Positions 34,193 to 47,265 of a stretch of 64,000 bases of DNA are shown here, piece after piece. Origin of the DNA: Nematostella vectensis (lineage: Eukaryota; Cnidaria; Anthozoa; Actiniaria; Edwardsiidae); assembly GCF_932526225.1 (NCBI RefSeq), contig NC_064041.1, forward strand, positions 11,993,315 through 12,057,314, read 5' to 3'. Made by a program: the position numbers and the translations under genes. The notes under the pieces are model-generated. The model had not been told where the DNA came from, made no database searches, and was given only the letters and a program-made list of their open reading frames with translations. The number at the start of each line of letters is the position of its first letter. Position 1 is the first letter of the stretch.

Positions 34193-34966
34193 TTTCTTTT
34201 TCATTTTTTTTCTAAACTATAAAGAAAAAGTTAGTGCAGGTTGGTCATTGTCTAAGCTAAAGAAATCCCTCAGTTGTATGCGTTCTCAACTCGATCTATA
34301 GACAATTCAGGCATACTCAGCGACCGTATTGTAATCAAAATCGCGGTCGTAAACGTTCGCAAACGTTCAGCAGATTCAAGTAGAGTCATAATATTACAAG
34401 CGATCAGATCAGTGGATTGTGAAAGCCTGTAAGAGCGTTAGTACTCGCATAGGAAATGTCTCTCAATGCAGTAAAATACTATGAGAGAAAGTGCGCAGTA
34501 TTATCGCATTGGTCGCGCGTTTACACCGCGAGTGAACACGAACATTACTCAGCTAGCATCTCATACAAGCTGAGATGCCATTCATAGCGTAAACCTTGTC
34601 CAAATAAATGCTTTTCGAGATCATGTTTTCACTCACTATAATAAAGCGCGAAGGTTGCAAAGCAGCGCGCGTATTCCACTGTTCTATTTTAGTGACGAAA
34701 CAGTCGCACTGAACTTTCATCGCCGGTTAGCAACAACTGATCAAAACACAGCTCACCTTCGCTCGTTTCATCGCAAAAACACCGCTAGAATGCAGACCAA
34801 ACACGACTAAAGCCTCTGCCCACCATGACGGTAATGTGAGAGCAAGTTGTTCGCTATTAGAAGTTAGAAATTTTACAATAGTTGACTGATTACAAGCGGT
34901 GTGAAGTCCGTGCTTCACGAGTCGCTCGTTGTGATTGTGTTGTGATTACACTTGATTCGTATTGTT

Positions 34967-35003
<37 letters not shown>

Positions 35004-35009
35004 ATTATA

Positions 35010-35041
<32 letters not shown>

Positions 35042-35132
35042 GGGGTCAACCCAATCGAAGTGCAATGAGAGGGCCTCACCCTGAGAGGACCGCCTTGGTG
35101 ATCACGGTAAACCTCCCGCGTCAGGTAAGTAT
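34967..35132 (-). ncRNA. U1 snRNA, unit B13
   Basis: Matches the reference U1. Confidence 0.97.
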
Positions 35133-35331
35133 GAGTTTATTTGGCGTCCCTGTACACCGACTGTCCCCGGCTGATTTCATCCTCCATGTGGGAACGGTGC
35201 ATCGCGGTGATTATGACCCGTCGTCTTAATGACGATCCTGTCTCTTATTGATCTCTCCCGCTATAGCTCGCATGAACAGCACGTAAATGATGCTCGAGGT
35301 GTTGCTTGAATGTGTCTTCCCGAAAGGGAAG

Positions 35332-35518
35332 GGGGCCGTACTCGGAGGTAGTGCAATACCGAGACAACCCGTGGCTGGGACGCAGCAAGCCGCTTATTCC
35401 ACAGCCAGTTTCCAAAAATCAGTTTAATATATGAGCTACTCAATGAGCAGCGTATCAGATATTAAGCTGATAAGAACAGATACTACACTTGATCTTAGCC
35501 AAAAGGCCGAGAAGCGAT
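35332..35518 (-). ncRNA. U2 snRNA, unit B13
   Basis: Matches the reference U2. Confidence 0.97.
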
Positions 35519-35775
35519 GCAGAATCTGGCTCGGACTACAGGGAGCGTTTATCATTCTAGGCCTCCGCCATGTGGGTGACGGACTCGGTTTTAGGCCCTT
35601 CTGCCTCCTAAGATCACATGTGATGATCAGTCATGAACGTAGTGCTATCACGTACGAGCAGTATTCGCTTGATACAGCGTCTTTGCGAGTGCAATGAGAC
35701 ATTTTTACCGCGCTAGTGCGTGCGTACGTTCTCACCGCACCGCTATAAAAGTCTAAAATATCACCGAGATCTTTC

Positions 35776-35803
35776 GTCTACGGCCATACCATCGAGAAAA
35801 CAC

Positions 35804-35834
<31 letters not shown>

Positions 35835-35894
35835 GATTGGGCGCGGTTAGTACTTGGATGGGTGACCGCCTGGGAATACCGCGTGCTGTAGGCA
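35776..35894 (+). rRNA. 5S rRNA, unit B13
   Basis: Matches the reference 5S. Confidence 0.98.
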
Positions 35895-36668
35895 TTTCTT
35901 TTTCATTTTTTTTCTAAACTATAAAGAAAAAGTTAGTGCAGGTTGGTCATTGTCTAAGCTAAAGAAATCCCTCAGTTGTATGCGTTCTCAACTCGATCTA
36001 TAGACAATTCAGGCATACTCAGCGACCGTATTGTAATCAAAATCGCGGTCGTAAACGTTCGCAAACGTTCAGCAGATTCAAGTAGAGTCATAATATTACA
36101 AGCGATCAGATCAGTGGATTGTGAAAGCCTGTAAGAGCGTTAGTACTCGCATAGGAAATGTCTCTCAATGCAGTAAAATACTATGAGAGAAAGTGCGCAG
36201 TATTATCGCATTGGTCGCGCGTTTACACCGCGAGTGAACACGAACATTACTCAGCTAGCATCTCATACAAGCTGAGATGCCATTCATAGCGTAAACCTTG
36301 TCCAAATAAATGCTTTTCGAGATCATGTTTTCACTCACTATAATAAAGCGCGAAGGTTGCAAAGCAGCGCGCGTATTCCACTGTTCTATTTTAGTGACGA
36401 AACAGTCGCACTGAACTTTCATCGCCGGTTAGCAACAACTGATCAAAACACAGCTCACCTTCGCTCGTTTCATCGCAAAAACACCGCTAGAATGCAGACC
36501 AAACACGACTAAAGCCTCTGCCCACCATGACGGTAATGTGAGAGCAAGTTGTTCGCTATTAGAAGTTAGAAATTTTACAATAGTTGACTGATTACAAGCG
36601 GTGTGAAGTCCGTGCTTCACGAGTCGCTCGTTGTGATTGTGTTGTGATTACACTTGATTCGTATTGTT

Positions 36669-36705
<37 letters not shown>

Positions 36706-36711
36706 ATTATA

Positions 36712-36743
<32 letters not shown>

Positions 36744-36834
36744 GGGGTCAACCCAATCGAAGTGCAATGAGAGGGCCTCACCCTGAGAGGACCGCCTTGG
36801 TGATCACGGTAAACCTCCCGCGTCAGGTAAGTAT
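36669..36834 (-). ncRNA. U1 snRNA, unit B14
   Basis: Matches the reference U1. Confidence 0.97.
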
Positions 36835-37033
36835 GAGTTTATTTGGCGTCCCTGTACACCGACTGTCCCCGGCTGATTTCATCCTCCATGTGGGAACGGT
36901 GCATCGCGGTGATTATGACCCGTCGTCTTAATGACGATCCTGTCTCTTATTGATCTCTCCCGCTATAGCTCGCATGAACAGCACGTAAATGATGCTCGAG
37001 GTGTTGCTTGAATGTGTCTTCCCGAAAGGGAAG

Positions 37034-37220
37034 GGGGCCGTACTCGGAGGTAGTGCAATACCGAGACAACCCGTGGCTGGGACGCAGCAAGCCGCTTATT
37101 CCACAGCCAGTTTCCAAAAATCAGTTTAATATATGAGCTACTCAATGAGCAGCGTATCAGATATTAAGCTGATAAGAACAGATACTACACTTGATCTTAG
37201 CCAAAAGGCCGAGAAGCGAT
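37034..37220 (-). ncRNA. U2 snRNA, unit B14
   Basis: Matches the reference U2. Confidence 0.97.
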
Positions 37221-37477
37221 GCAGAATCTGGCTCGGACTACAGGGAGCGTTTATCATTCTAGGCCTCCGCCATGTGGGTGACGGACTCGGTTTTAGGCCC
37301 TTCTGCCTCCTAAGATCACATGTGATGATCAGTCATGAACGTAGTGCTATCACGTACGAGCAGTATTCGCTTGATACAGCGTCTTTGCGAGTGCAATGAG
37401 ACATTTTTACCGCGCTAGTGCGTGCGTACGTTCTCACCGCACCGCTATAAAAGTCTAAAATATCACCGAGATCTTTC

Positions 37478-37505
37478 GTCTACGGCCATACCATCGAGAA
37501 AACAC

Positions 37506-37536
<31 letters not shown>

Positions 37537-37596
37537 GATTGGGCGCGGTTAGTACTTGGATGGGTGACCGCCTGGGAATACCGCGTGCTGTAGGCA
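37478..37596 (+). rRNA. 5S rRNA, unit B14
   Basis: Matches the reference 5S. Confidence 0.98.
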
Positions 37597-38370
37597 TTTC
37601 TTTTTCATTTTTTTTCTAAACTATAAAGAAAAAGTTAGTGCAGGTTGGTCATTGTCTAAGCTAAAGAAATCCCTCAGTTGTATGCGTTCTCAACTCGATC
37701 TATAGACAATTCAGGCATACTCAGCGACCGTATTGTAATCAAAATCGCGGTCGTAAACGTTCGCAAACGTTCAGCAGATTCAAGTAGAGTCATAATATTA
37801 CAAGCGATCAGATCAGTGGATTGTGAAAGCCTGTAAGAGCGTTAGTACTCGCATAGGAAATGTCTCTCAATGCAGTAAAATACTATGAGAGAAAGTGCGC
37901 AGTATTATCGCATTGGTCGCGCGTTTACACCGCGAGTGAACACGAACATTACTCAGCTAGCATCTCATACAAGCTGAGATGCCATTCATAGCGTAAACCT
38001 TGTCCAAATAAATGCTTTTCGAGATCATGTTTTCACTCACTATAATAAAGCGCGAAGGTTGCAAAGCAGCGCGCGTATTCCACTGTTCTATTTTAGTGAC
38101 GAAACAGTCGCACTGAACTTTCATCGCCGGTTAGCAACAACTGATCAAAACACAGCTCACCTTCGCTCGTTTCATCGCAAAAACACCGCTAGAATGCAGA
38201 CCAAACACGACTAAAGCCTCTGCCCACCATGACGGTAATGTGAGAGCAAGTTGTTCGCTATTAGAAGTTAGAAATTTTACAATAGTTGACTGATTACAAG
38301 CGGTGTGAAGTCCGTGCTTCACGAGTCGCTCGTTGTGATTGTGTTGTGATTACACTTGATTCGTATTGTT

Positions 38371-38407
<37 letters not shown>

Positions 38408-38413
38408 ATTATA

Positions 38414-38445
<32 letters not shown>

Positions 38446-38536
38446 GGGGTCAACCCAATCGAAGTGCAATGAGAGGGCCTCACCCTGAGAGGACCGCCTT
38501 GGTGATCACGGTAAACCTCCCGCGTCAGGTAAGTAT
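38371..38536 (-). ncRNA. U1 snRNA, unit B15
   Basis: Matches the reference U1. Confidence 0.97.
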
Positions 38537-38735
38537 GAGTTTATTTGGCGTCCCTGTACACCGACTGTCCCCGGCTGATTTCATCCTCCATGTGGGAACG
38601 GTGCATCGCGGTGATTATGACCCGTCGTCTTAATGACGATCCTGTCTCTTATTGATCTCTCCCGCTATAGCTCGCATGAACAGCACGTAAATGATGCTCG
38701 AGGTGTTGCTTGAATGTGTCTTCCCGAAAGGGAAG

Positions 38736-38922
38736 GGGGCCGTACTCGGAGGTAGTGCAATACCGAGACAACCCGTGGCTGGGACGCAGCAAGCCGCTTA
38801 TTCCACAGCCAGTTTCCAAAAATCAGTTTAATATATGAGCTACTCAATGAGCAGCGTATCAGATATTAAGCTGATAAGAACAGATACTACACTTGATCTT
38901 AGCCAAAAGGCCGAGAAGCGAT
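38736..38922 (-). ncRNA. U2 snRNA, unit B15
   Basis: Matches the reference U2. Confidence 0.97.
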
Positions 38923-39179
38923 GCAGAATCTGGCTCGGACTACAGGGAGCGTTTATCATTCTAGGCCTCCGCCATGTGGGTGACGGACTCGGTTTTAGGC
39001 CCTTCTGCCTCCTAAGATCACATGTGATGATCAGTCATGAACGTAGTGCTATCACGTACGAGCAGTATTCGCTTGATACAGCGTCTTTGCGAGTGCAATG
39101 AGACATTTTTACCGCGCTAGTGCGTGCGTACGTTCTCACCGCACCGCTATAAAAGTCTAAAATATCACCGAGATCTTTC

Positions 39180-39207
39180 GTCTACGGCCATACCATCGAG
39201 AAAACAC

Positions 39208-39238
<31 letters not shown>

Positions 39239-39298
39239 GATTGGGCGCGGTTAGTACTTGGATGGGTGACCGCCTGGGAATACCGCGTGCTGTAGGCA
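39180..39298 (+). rRNA. 5S rRNA, unit B15
   Basis: Matches the reference 5S. Confidence 0.98.
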
Positions 39299-40072
39299 TT
39301 TCTTTTTCATTTTTTTTCTAAACTATAAAGAAAAAGTTAGTGCAGGTTGGTCATTGTCTAAGCTAAAGAAATCCCTCAGTTGTATGCGTTCTCAACTCGA
39401 TCTATAGACAATTCAGGCATACTCAGCGACCGTATTGTAATCAAAATCGCGGTCGTAAACGTTCGCAAACGTTCAGCAGATTCAAGTAGAGTCATAATAT
39501 TACAAGCGATCAGATCAGTGGATTGTGAAAGCCTGTAAGAGCGTTAGTACTCGCATAGGAAATGTCTCTCAATGCAGTAAAATACTATGAGAGAAAGTGC
39601 GCAGTATTATCGCATTGGTCGCGCGTTTACACCGCGAGTGAACACGAACATTACTCAGCTAGCATCTCATACAAGCTGAGATGCCATTCATAGCGTAAAC
39701 CTTGTCCAAATAAATGCTTTTCGAGATCATGTTTTCACTCACTATAATAAAGCGCGAAGGTTGCAAAGCAGCGCGCGTATTCCACTGTTCTATTTTAGTG
39801 ACGAAACAGTCGCACTGAACTTTCATCGCCGGTTAGCAACAACTGATCAAAACACAGCTCACCTTCGCTCGTTTCATCGCAAAAACACCGCTAGAATGCA
39901 GACCAAACACGACTAAAGCCTCTGCCCACCATGACGGTAATGTGAGAGCAAGTTGTTCGCTATTAGAAGTTAGAAATTTTACAATAGTTGACTGATTACA
40001 AGCGGTGTGAAGTCCGTGCTTCACGAGTCGCTCGTTGTGATTGTGTTGTGATTACACTTGATTCGTATTGTT

Positions 40073-40109
<37 letters not shown>

Positions 40110-40115
40110 ATTATA

Positions 40116-40147
<32 letters not shown>

Positions 40148-40238
40148 GGGGTCAACCCAATCGAAGTGCAATGAGAGGGCCTCACCCTGAGAGGACCGCC
40201 TTGGTGATCACGGTAAACCTCCCGCGTCAGGTAAGTAT
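40073..40238 (-). ncRNA. U1 snRNA, unit B16
   Basis: Matches the reference U1. Confidence 0.97.
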
Positions 40239-40437
40239 GAGTTTATTTGGCGTCCCTGTACACCGACTGTCCCCGGCTGATTTCATCCTCCATGTGGGAA
40301 CGGTGCATCGCGGTGATTATGACCCGTCGTCTTAATGACGATCCTGTCTCTTATTGATCTCTCCCGCTATAGCTCGCATGAACAGCACGTAAATGATGCT
40401 CGAGGTGTTGCTTGAATGTGTCTTCCCGAAAGGGAAG

Positions 40438-40624
40438 GGGGCCGTACTCGGAGGTAGTGCAATACCGAGACAACCCGTGGCTGGGACGCAGCAAGCCGCT
40501 TATTCCACAGCCAGTTTCCAAAAATCAGTTTAATATATGAGCTACTCAATGAGCAGCGTATCAGATATTAAGCTGATAAGAACAGATACTACACTTGATC
40601 TTAGCCAAAAGGCCGAGAAGCGAT
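40438..40624 (-). ncRNA. U2 snRNA, unit B16
   Basis: Matches the reference U2. Confidence 0.97.
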
Positions 40625-40881
40625 GCAGAATCTGGCTCGGACTACAGGGAGCGTTTATCATTCTAGGCCTCCGCCATGTGGGTGACGGACTCGGTTTTAG
40701 GCCCTTCTGCCTCCTAAGATCACATGTGATGATCAGTCATGAACGTAGTGCTATCACGTACGAGCAGTATTCGCTTGATACAGCGTCTTTGCGAGTGCAA
40801 TGAGACATTTTTACCGCGCTAGTGCGTGCGTACGTTCTCACCGCACCGCTATAAAAGTCTAAAATATCACCGAGATCTTTC

Positions 40882-40909
40882 GTCTACGGCCATACCATCG
40901 AGAAAACAC

Positions 40910-40940
<31 letters not shown>

Positions 40941-41000
40941 GATTGGGCGCGGTTAGTACTTGGATGGGTGACCGCCTGGGAATACCGCGTGCTGTAGGCA
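40882..41000 (+). rRNA. 5S rRNA, unit B16
   Basis: Matches the reference 5S. Confidence 0.98.
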
Positions 41001-41774
41001 TTTCTTTTTCATTTTTTTTCTAAACTATAAAGAAAAAGTTAGTGCAGGTTGGTCATTGTCTAAGCTAAAGAAATCCCTCAGTTGTATGCGTTCTCAACTC
41101 GATCTATAGACAATTCAGGCATACTCAGCGACCGTATTGTAATCAAAATCGCGGTCGTAAACGTTCGCAAACGTTCAGCAGATTCAAGTAGAGTCATAAT
41201 ATTACAAGCGATCAGATCAGTGGATTGTGAAAGCCTGTAAGAGCGTTAGTACTCGCATAGGAAATGTCTCTCAATGCAGTAAAATACTATGAGAGAAAGT
41301 GCGCAGTATTATCGCATTGGTCGCGCGTTTACACCGCGAGTGAACACGAACATTACTCAGCTAGCATCTCATACAAGCTGAGATGCCATTCATAGCGTAA
41401 ACCTTGTCCAAATAAATGCTTTTCGAGATCATGTTTTCACTCACTATAATAAAGCGCGAAGGTTGCAAAGCAGCGCGCGTATTCCACTGTTCTATTTTAG
41501 TGACGAAACAGTCGCACTGAACTTTCATCGCCGGTTAGCAACAACTGATCAAAACACAGCTCACCTTCGCTCGTTTCATCGCAAAAACACCGCTAGAATG
41601 CAGACCAAACACGACTAAAGCCTCTGCCCACCATGACGGTAATGTGAGAGCAAGTTGTTCGCTATTAGAAGTTAGAAATTTTACAATAGTTGACTGATTA
41701 CAAGCGGTGTGAAGTCCGTGCTTCACGAGTCGCTCGTTGTGATTGTGTTGTGATTACACTTGATTCGTATTGTT

Positions 41775-41811
<37 letters not shown>

Positions 41812-41817
41812 ATTATA

Positions 41818-41849
<32 letters not shown>

Positions 41850-41940
41850 GGGGTCAACCCAATCGAAGTGCAATGAGAGGGCCTCACCCTGAGAGGACCG
41901 CCTTGGTGATCACGGTAAACCTCCCGCGTCAGGTAAGTAT
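41775..41940 (-). ncRNA. U1 snRNA, unit B17
   Basis: Matches the reference U1. Confidence 0.97.
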
Positions 41941-42139
41941 GAGTTTATTTGGCGTCCCTGTACACCGACTGTCCCCGGCTGATTTCATCCTCCATGTGGG
42001 AACGGTGCATCGCGGTGATTATGACCCGTCGTCTTAATGACGATCCTGTCTCTTATTGATCTCTCCCGCTATAGCTCGCATGAACAGCACGTAAATGATG
42101 CTCGAGGTGTTGCTTGAATGTGTCTTCCCGAAAGGGAAG

Positions 42140-42326
42140 GGGGCCGTACTCGGAGGTAGTGCAATACCGAGACAACCCGTGGCTGGGACGCAGCAAGCCG
42201 CTTATTCCACAGCCAGTTTCCAAAAATCAGTTTAATATATGAGCTACTCAATGAGCAGCGTATCAGATATTAAGCTGATAAGAACAGATACTACACTTGA
42301 TCTTAGCCAAAAGGCCGAGAAGCGAT
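42140..42326 (-). ncRNA. U2 snRNA, unit B17
   Basis: Matches the reference U2. Confidence 0.97.
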
Positions 42327-42583
42327 GCAGAATCTGGCTCGGACTACAGGGAGCGTTTATCATTCTAGGCCTCCGCCATGTGGGTGACGGACTCGGTTTT
42401 AGGCCCTTCTGCCTCCTAAGATCACATGTGATGATCAGTCATGAACGTAGTGCTATCACGTACGAGCAGTATTCGCTTGATACAGCGTCTTTGCGAGTGC
42501 AATGAGACATTTTTACCGCGCTAGTGCGTGCGTACGTTCTCACCGCACCGCTATAAAAGTCTAAAATATCACCGAGATCTTTC

Positions 42584-42611
42584 GTCTACGGCCATACCAT
42601 CGAGAAAACAC

Positions 42612-42642
<31 letters not shown>

Positions 42643-42702
42643 GATTGGGCGCGGTTAGTACTTGGATGGGTGACCGCCTGGGAATACCGCGTGCTGTAGG
42701 CA
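42584..42702 (+). rRNA. 5S rRNA, unit B17
   Basis: Matches the reference 5S. Confidence 0.98.
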
Positions 42703-43476
42703 TTTCTTTTTCATTTTTTTTCTAAACTATAAAGAAAAAGTTAGTGCAGGTTGGTCATTGTCTAAGCTAAAGAAATCCCTCAGTTGTATGCGTTCTCAAC
42801 TCGATCTATAGACAATTCAGGCATACTCAGCGACCGTATTGTAATCAAAATCGCGGTCGTAAACGTTCGCAAACGTTCAGCAGATTCAAGTAGAGTCATA
42901 ATATTACAAGCGATCAGATCAGTGGATTGTGAAAGCCTGTAAGAGCGTTAGTACTCGCATAGGAAATGTCTCTCAATGCAGTAAAATACTATGAGAGAAA
43001 GTGCGCAGTATTATCGCATTGGTCGCGCGTTTACACCGCGAGTGAACACGAACATTACTCAGCTAGCATCTCATACAAGCTGAGATGCCATTCATAGCGT
43101 AAACCTTGTCCAAATAAATGCTTTTCGAGATCATGTTTTCACTCACTATAATAAAGCGCGAAGGTTGCAAAGCAGCGCGCGTATTCCACTGTTCTATTTT
43201 AGTGACGAAACAGTCGCACTGAACTTTCATCGCCGGTTAGCAACAACTGATCAAAACACAGCTCACCTTCGCTCGTTTCATCGCAAAAACACCGCTAGAA
43301 TGCAGACCAAACACGACTAAAGCCTCTGCCCACCATGACGGTAATGTGAGAGCAAGTTGTTCGCTATTAGAAGTTAGAAATTTTACAATAGTTGACTGAT
43401 TACAAGCGGTGTGAAGTCCGTGCTTCACGAGTCGCTCGTTGTGATTGTGTTGTGATTACACTTGATTCGTATTGTT

Positions 43477-43513
<37 letters not shown>

Positions 43514-43519
43514 ATTATA

Positions 43520-43551
<32 letters not shown>

Positions 43552-43642
43552 GGGGTCAACCCAATCGAAGTGCAATGAGAGGGCCTCACCCTGAGAGGAC
43601 CGCCTTGGTGATCACGGTAAACCTCCCGCGTCAGGTAAGTAT
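43477..43642 (-). ncRNA. U1 snRNA, unit B18
   Basis: Matches the reference U1. Confidence 0.97.
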
Positions 43643-43841
43643 GAGTTTATTTGGCGTCCCTGTACACCGACTGTCCCCGGCTGATTTCATCCTCCATGTG
43701 GGAACGGTGCATCGCGGTGATTATGACCCGTCGTCTTAATGACGATCCTGTCTCTTATTGATCTCTCCCGCTATAGCTCGCATGAACAGCACGTAAATGA
43801 TGCTCGAGGTGTTGCTTGAATGTGTCTTCCCGAAAGGGAAG

Positions 43842-44028
43842 GGGGCCGTACTCGGAGGTAGTGCAATACCGAGACAACCCGTGGCTGGGACGCAGCAAGC
43901 CGCTTATTCCACAGCCAGTTTCCAAAAATCAGTTTAATATATGAGCTACTCAATGAGCAGCGTATCAGATATTAAGCTGATAAGAACAGATACTACACTT
44001 GATCTTAGCCAAAAGGCCGAGAAGCGAT
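43842..44028 (-). ncRNA. U2 snRNA, unit B18
   Basis: Matches the reference U2; last complete gene of the inverted array. Confidence 0.97.
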
Positions 44029-44285
44029 GCAGAATCTGGCTCGGACTACAGGGAGCGTTTATCATTCTAGGCCTCCGCCATGTGGGTGACGGACTCGGTT
44101 TTAGGCCCTTCTGCCTCCTAAGATCACATGTGATGATCAGTCATGAACGTAGTGCTATCACGTACGAGCAGTATTCGCTTGATACAGCGTCTTTGCGAGT
44201 GCAATGAGACATTTTTACCGCGCTAGTGCGTGCGTACGTTCTCACCGCACCGCTATAAAAGTCTAAAATATCACCGAGATCTTTC

Positions 44286-44291
44286 GTCTAC
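44286..44291 (+). rRNA. 5S rRNA, first 6 nt only, cut by the gap
   Basis: GTCTAC, the start of 5S, followed by N. The upstream TATA box is present at 44254-44260. Truncation comes from the gap. Confidence 0.85.
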
Positions 44292-44491
44292 NNNNNNNNN
44301 NNNNNNNNNNNNNNNNNNNNNNNNNNNNNNNNNNNNNNNNNNNNNNNNNNNNNNNNNNNNNNNNNNNNNNNNNNNNNNNNNNNNNNNNNNNNNNNNNNNN
44401 NNNNNNNNNNNNNNNNNNNNNNNNNNNNNNNNNNNNNNNNNNNNNNNNNNNNNNNNNNNNNNNNNNNNNNNNNNNNNNNNNNNNNNNNNNN
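44292..44491. other. Assembly gap, 200 N
   Basis: Exactly 200 N between inverted array B, which stops 6 nt into a 5S gene, and array C, which begins at unit position 31. Read as a scaffold join of unknown real length. Confidence 0.99.
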
Positions 44492-44635
44492 GATTACAAT
44501 ACGGTCGCTGAGTATGCCTGAATTGTCTATAGATCGAGTTGAGAACGCATACAACTGAGGGATTTCTTTAGCTTAGACAATGACCAACCTGCACTAACTT
44601 TTTCTTTATAGTTTAGAAAAAAAATGAAAAAGAAA

Positions 44636-44695
44636 TGCCTACAGCACGCGGTATTCCCAGGCGGTCACCCATCCAAGTACTAACCGCGCCCAATC

Positions 44696-44726
<31 letters not shown>

Positions 44727-44754
44727 GTGTTTTCTCGATGGTATGGCCGTAGAC
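44636..44754 (-). rRNA. 5S rRNA, unit C1
   Basis: Matches the reference 5S; first gene after the second gap, back on minus. Confidence 0.98.
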
Positions 44755-45011
44755 GAAAGATCTCGGTGATATTTTAGACTTTTATAGCGGTGCGGTGAGA
44801 ACGTACGCACGCACTAGCGCGGTAAAAATGTCTCATTGCACTCGCAAAGACGCTGTATCAAGCGAATACTGCTCGTACGTGATAGCACTACGTTCATGAC
44901 TGATCATCACATGTGATCTTAGGAGGCAGAAGGGCCTAAAACCGAGTCCGTCACCCACATGGCGGAGGCCTAGAATGATAAACGCTCCCTGTAGTCCGAG
45001 CCAGATTCTGC

Positions 45012-45198
45012 ATCGCTTCTCGGCCTTTTGGCTAAGATCAAGTGTAGTATCTGTTCTTATCAGCTTAATATCTGATACGCTGCTCATTGAGTAGCTCATA
45101 TATTAAACTGATTTTTGGAAACTGGCTGTGGAATAAGCGGCTTGCTGCGTCCCAGCCACGGGTTGTCTCGGTATTGCACTACCTCCGAGTACGGCCCC
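45012..45198 (+). ncRNA. U2 snRNA, unit C1
   Basis: Matches the reference U2. Confidence 0.97.
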
Positions 45199-45397
45199 CT
45201 TCCCTTTCGGGAAGACACATTCAAGCAACACCTCGAGCATCATTTACGTGCTGTTCATGCGAGCTATAGCGGGAGAGATCAATAAGAGACAGGATCGTCA
45301 TTAAGACGACGGGTCATAATCACCGCGATGCACCGTTCCCACATGGAGGATGAAATCAGCCGGGGACAGTCGGTGTACAGGGACGCCAAATAAACTC

Positions 45398-45488
45398 ATA
45401 CTTACCTGACGCGGGAGGTTTACCGTGATCACCAAGGCGGTCCTCTCAGGGTGAGGCCCTCTCATTGCACTTCGATTGGGTTGACCCC

Positions 45489-45520
<32 letters not shown>

Positions 45521-45526
45521 TATAAT

Positions 45527-45563
<37 letters not shown>
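45398..45563 (+). ncRNA. U1 snRNA, unit C1
   Basis: Matches the reference U1. Confidence 0.97.
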
Positions 45564-46337
45564 AACAATACGAATCAAGTGTAATCACAACACAATCACA
45601 ACGAGCGACTCGTGAAGCACGGACTTCACACCGCTTGTAATCAGTCAACTATTGTAAAATTTCTAACTTCTAATAGCGAACAACTTGCTCTCACATTACC
45701 GTCATGGTGGGCAGAGGCTTTAGTCGTGTTTGGTCTGCATTCTAGCGGTGTTTTTGCGATGAAACGAGCGAAGGTGAGCTGTGTTTTGATCAGTTGTTGC
45801 TAACCGGCGATGAAAGTTCAGTGCGACTGTTTCGTCACTAAAATAGAACAGTGGAATACGCGCGCTGCTTTGCAACCTTCGCGCTTTATTATAGTGAGTG
45901 AAAACATGATCTCGAAAAGCATTTATTTGGACAAGGTTTACGCTATGAATGGCATCTCAGCTTGTATGAGATGCTAGCTGAGTAATGTTCGTGTTCACTC
46001 GCGGTGTAAACGCGCGACCAATGCGATAATACTGCGCACTTTCTCTCATAGTATTTTACTGCATTGAGAGACATTTCCTATGCGAGTACTAACGCTCTTA
46101 CAGGCTTTCACAATCCACTGATCTGATCGCTTGTAATATTATGACTCTACTTGAATCTGCTGAACGTTTGCGAACGTTTACGACCGCGATTTTGATTACA
46201 ATACGGTCGCTGAGTATGCCTGAATTGTCTATAGATCGAGTTGAGAACGCATACAACTGAGGGATTTCTTTAGCTTAGACAATGACCAACCTGCACTAAC
46301 TTTTTCTTTATAGTTTAGAAAAAAAATGAAAAAGAAA

Positions 46338-46397
46338 TGCCTACAGCACGCGGTATTCCCAGGCGGTCACCCATCCAAGTACTAACCGCGCCCAATC

Positions 46398-46428
<31 letters not shown>

Positions 46429-46456
46429 GTGTTTTCTCGATGGTATGGCCGTAGAC
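46338..46456 (-). rRNA. 5S rRNA, unit C2
   Basis: Matches the reference 5S. Confidence 0.98.
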
Positions 46457-46713
46457 GAAAGATCTCGGTGATATTTTAGACTTTTATAGCGGTGCGGTGA
46501 GAACGTACGCACGCACTAGCGCGGTAAAAATGTCTCATTGCACTCGCAAAGACGCTGTATCAAGCGAATACTGCTCGTACGTGATAGCACTACGTTCATG
46601 ACTGATCATCACATGTGATCTTAGGAGGCAGAAGGGCCTAAAACCGAGTCCGTCACCCACATGGCGGAGGCCTAGAATGATAAACGCTCCCTGTAGTCCG
46701 AGCCAGATTCTGC

Positions 46714-46900
46714 ATCGCTTCTCGGCCTTTTGGCTAAGATCAAGTGTAGTATCTGTTCTTATCAGCTTAATATCTGATACGCTGCTCATTGAGTAGCTCA
46801 TATATTAAACTGATTTTTGGAAACTGGCTGTGGAATAAGCGGCTTGCTGCGTCCCAGCCACGGGTTGTCTCGGTATTGCACTACCTCCGAGTACGGCCCC
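46714..46900 (+). ncRNA. U2 snRNA, unit C2
   Basis: Matches the reference U2. Confidence 0.97.
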
Positions 46901-47099
46901 CTTCCCTTTCGGGAAGACACATTCAAGCAACACCTCGAGCATCATTTACGTGCTGTTCATGCGAGCTATAGCGGGAGAGATCAATAAGAGACAGGATCGT
47001 CATTAAGACGACGGGTCATAATCACCGCGATGCACCGTTCCCACATGGAGGATGAAATCAGCCGGGGACAGTCGGTGTACAGGGACGCCAAATAAACTC

Positions 47100-47190
47100 A
47101 TACTTACCTGACGCGGGAGGTTTACCGTGATCACCAAGGCGGTCCTCTCAGGGTGAGGCCCTCTCATTGCACTTCGATTGGGTTGACCCC

Positions 47191-47222
<32 letters not shown>

Positions 47223-47228
47223 TATAAT

Positions 47229-47265
<37 letters not shown>
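47100..47265 (+). ncRNA. U1 snRNA, unit C2
   Basis: Matches the reference U1. Confidence 0.97.

Larger units (their letters stand above)
13713..44291 (-). repeat. Tandem array B of the 1,702-bp unit, inverted
   Basis: The reverse complement of the array A unit, repeated about 18.0 times at the same 1,702-bp period. 5S genes are on plus, U2 and U1 on minus. It begins at unit position 230 and ends at unit position 288, so both ends lie within 5S genes. Two substitutions were seen, at 22209 (5S) and 30409 (U2). Confidence 0.99.
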
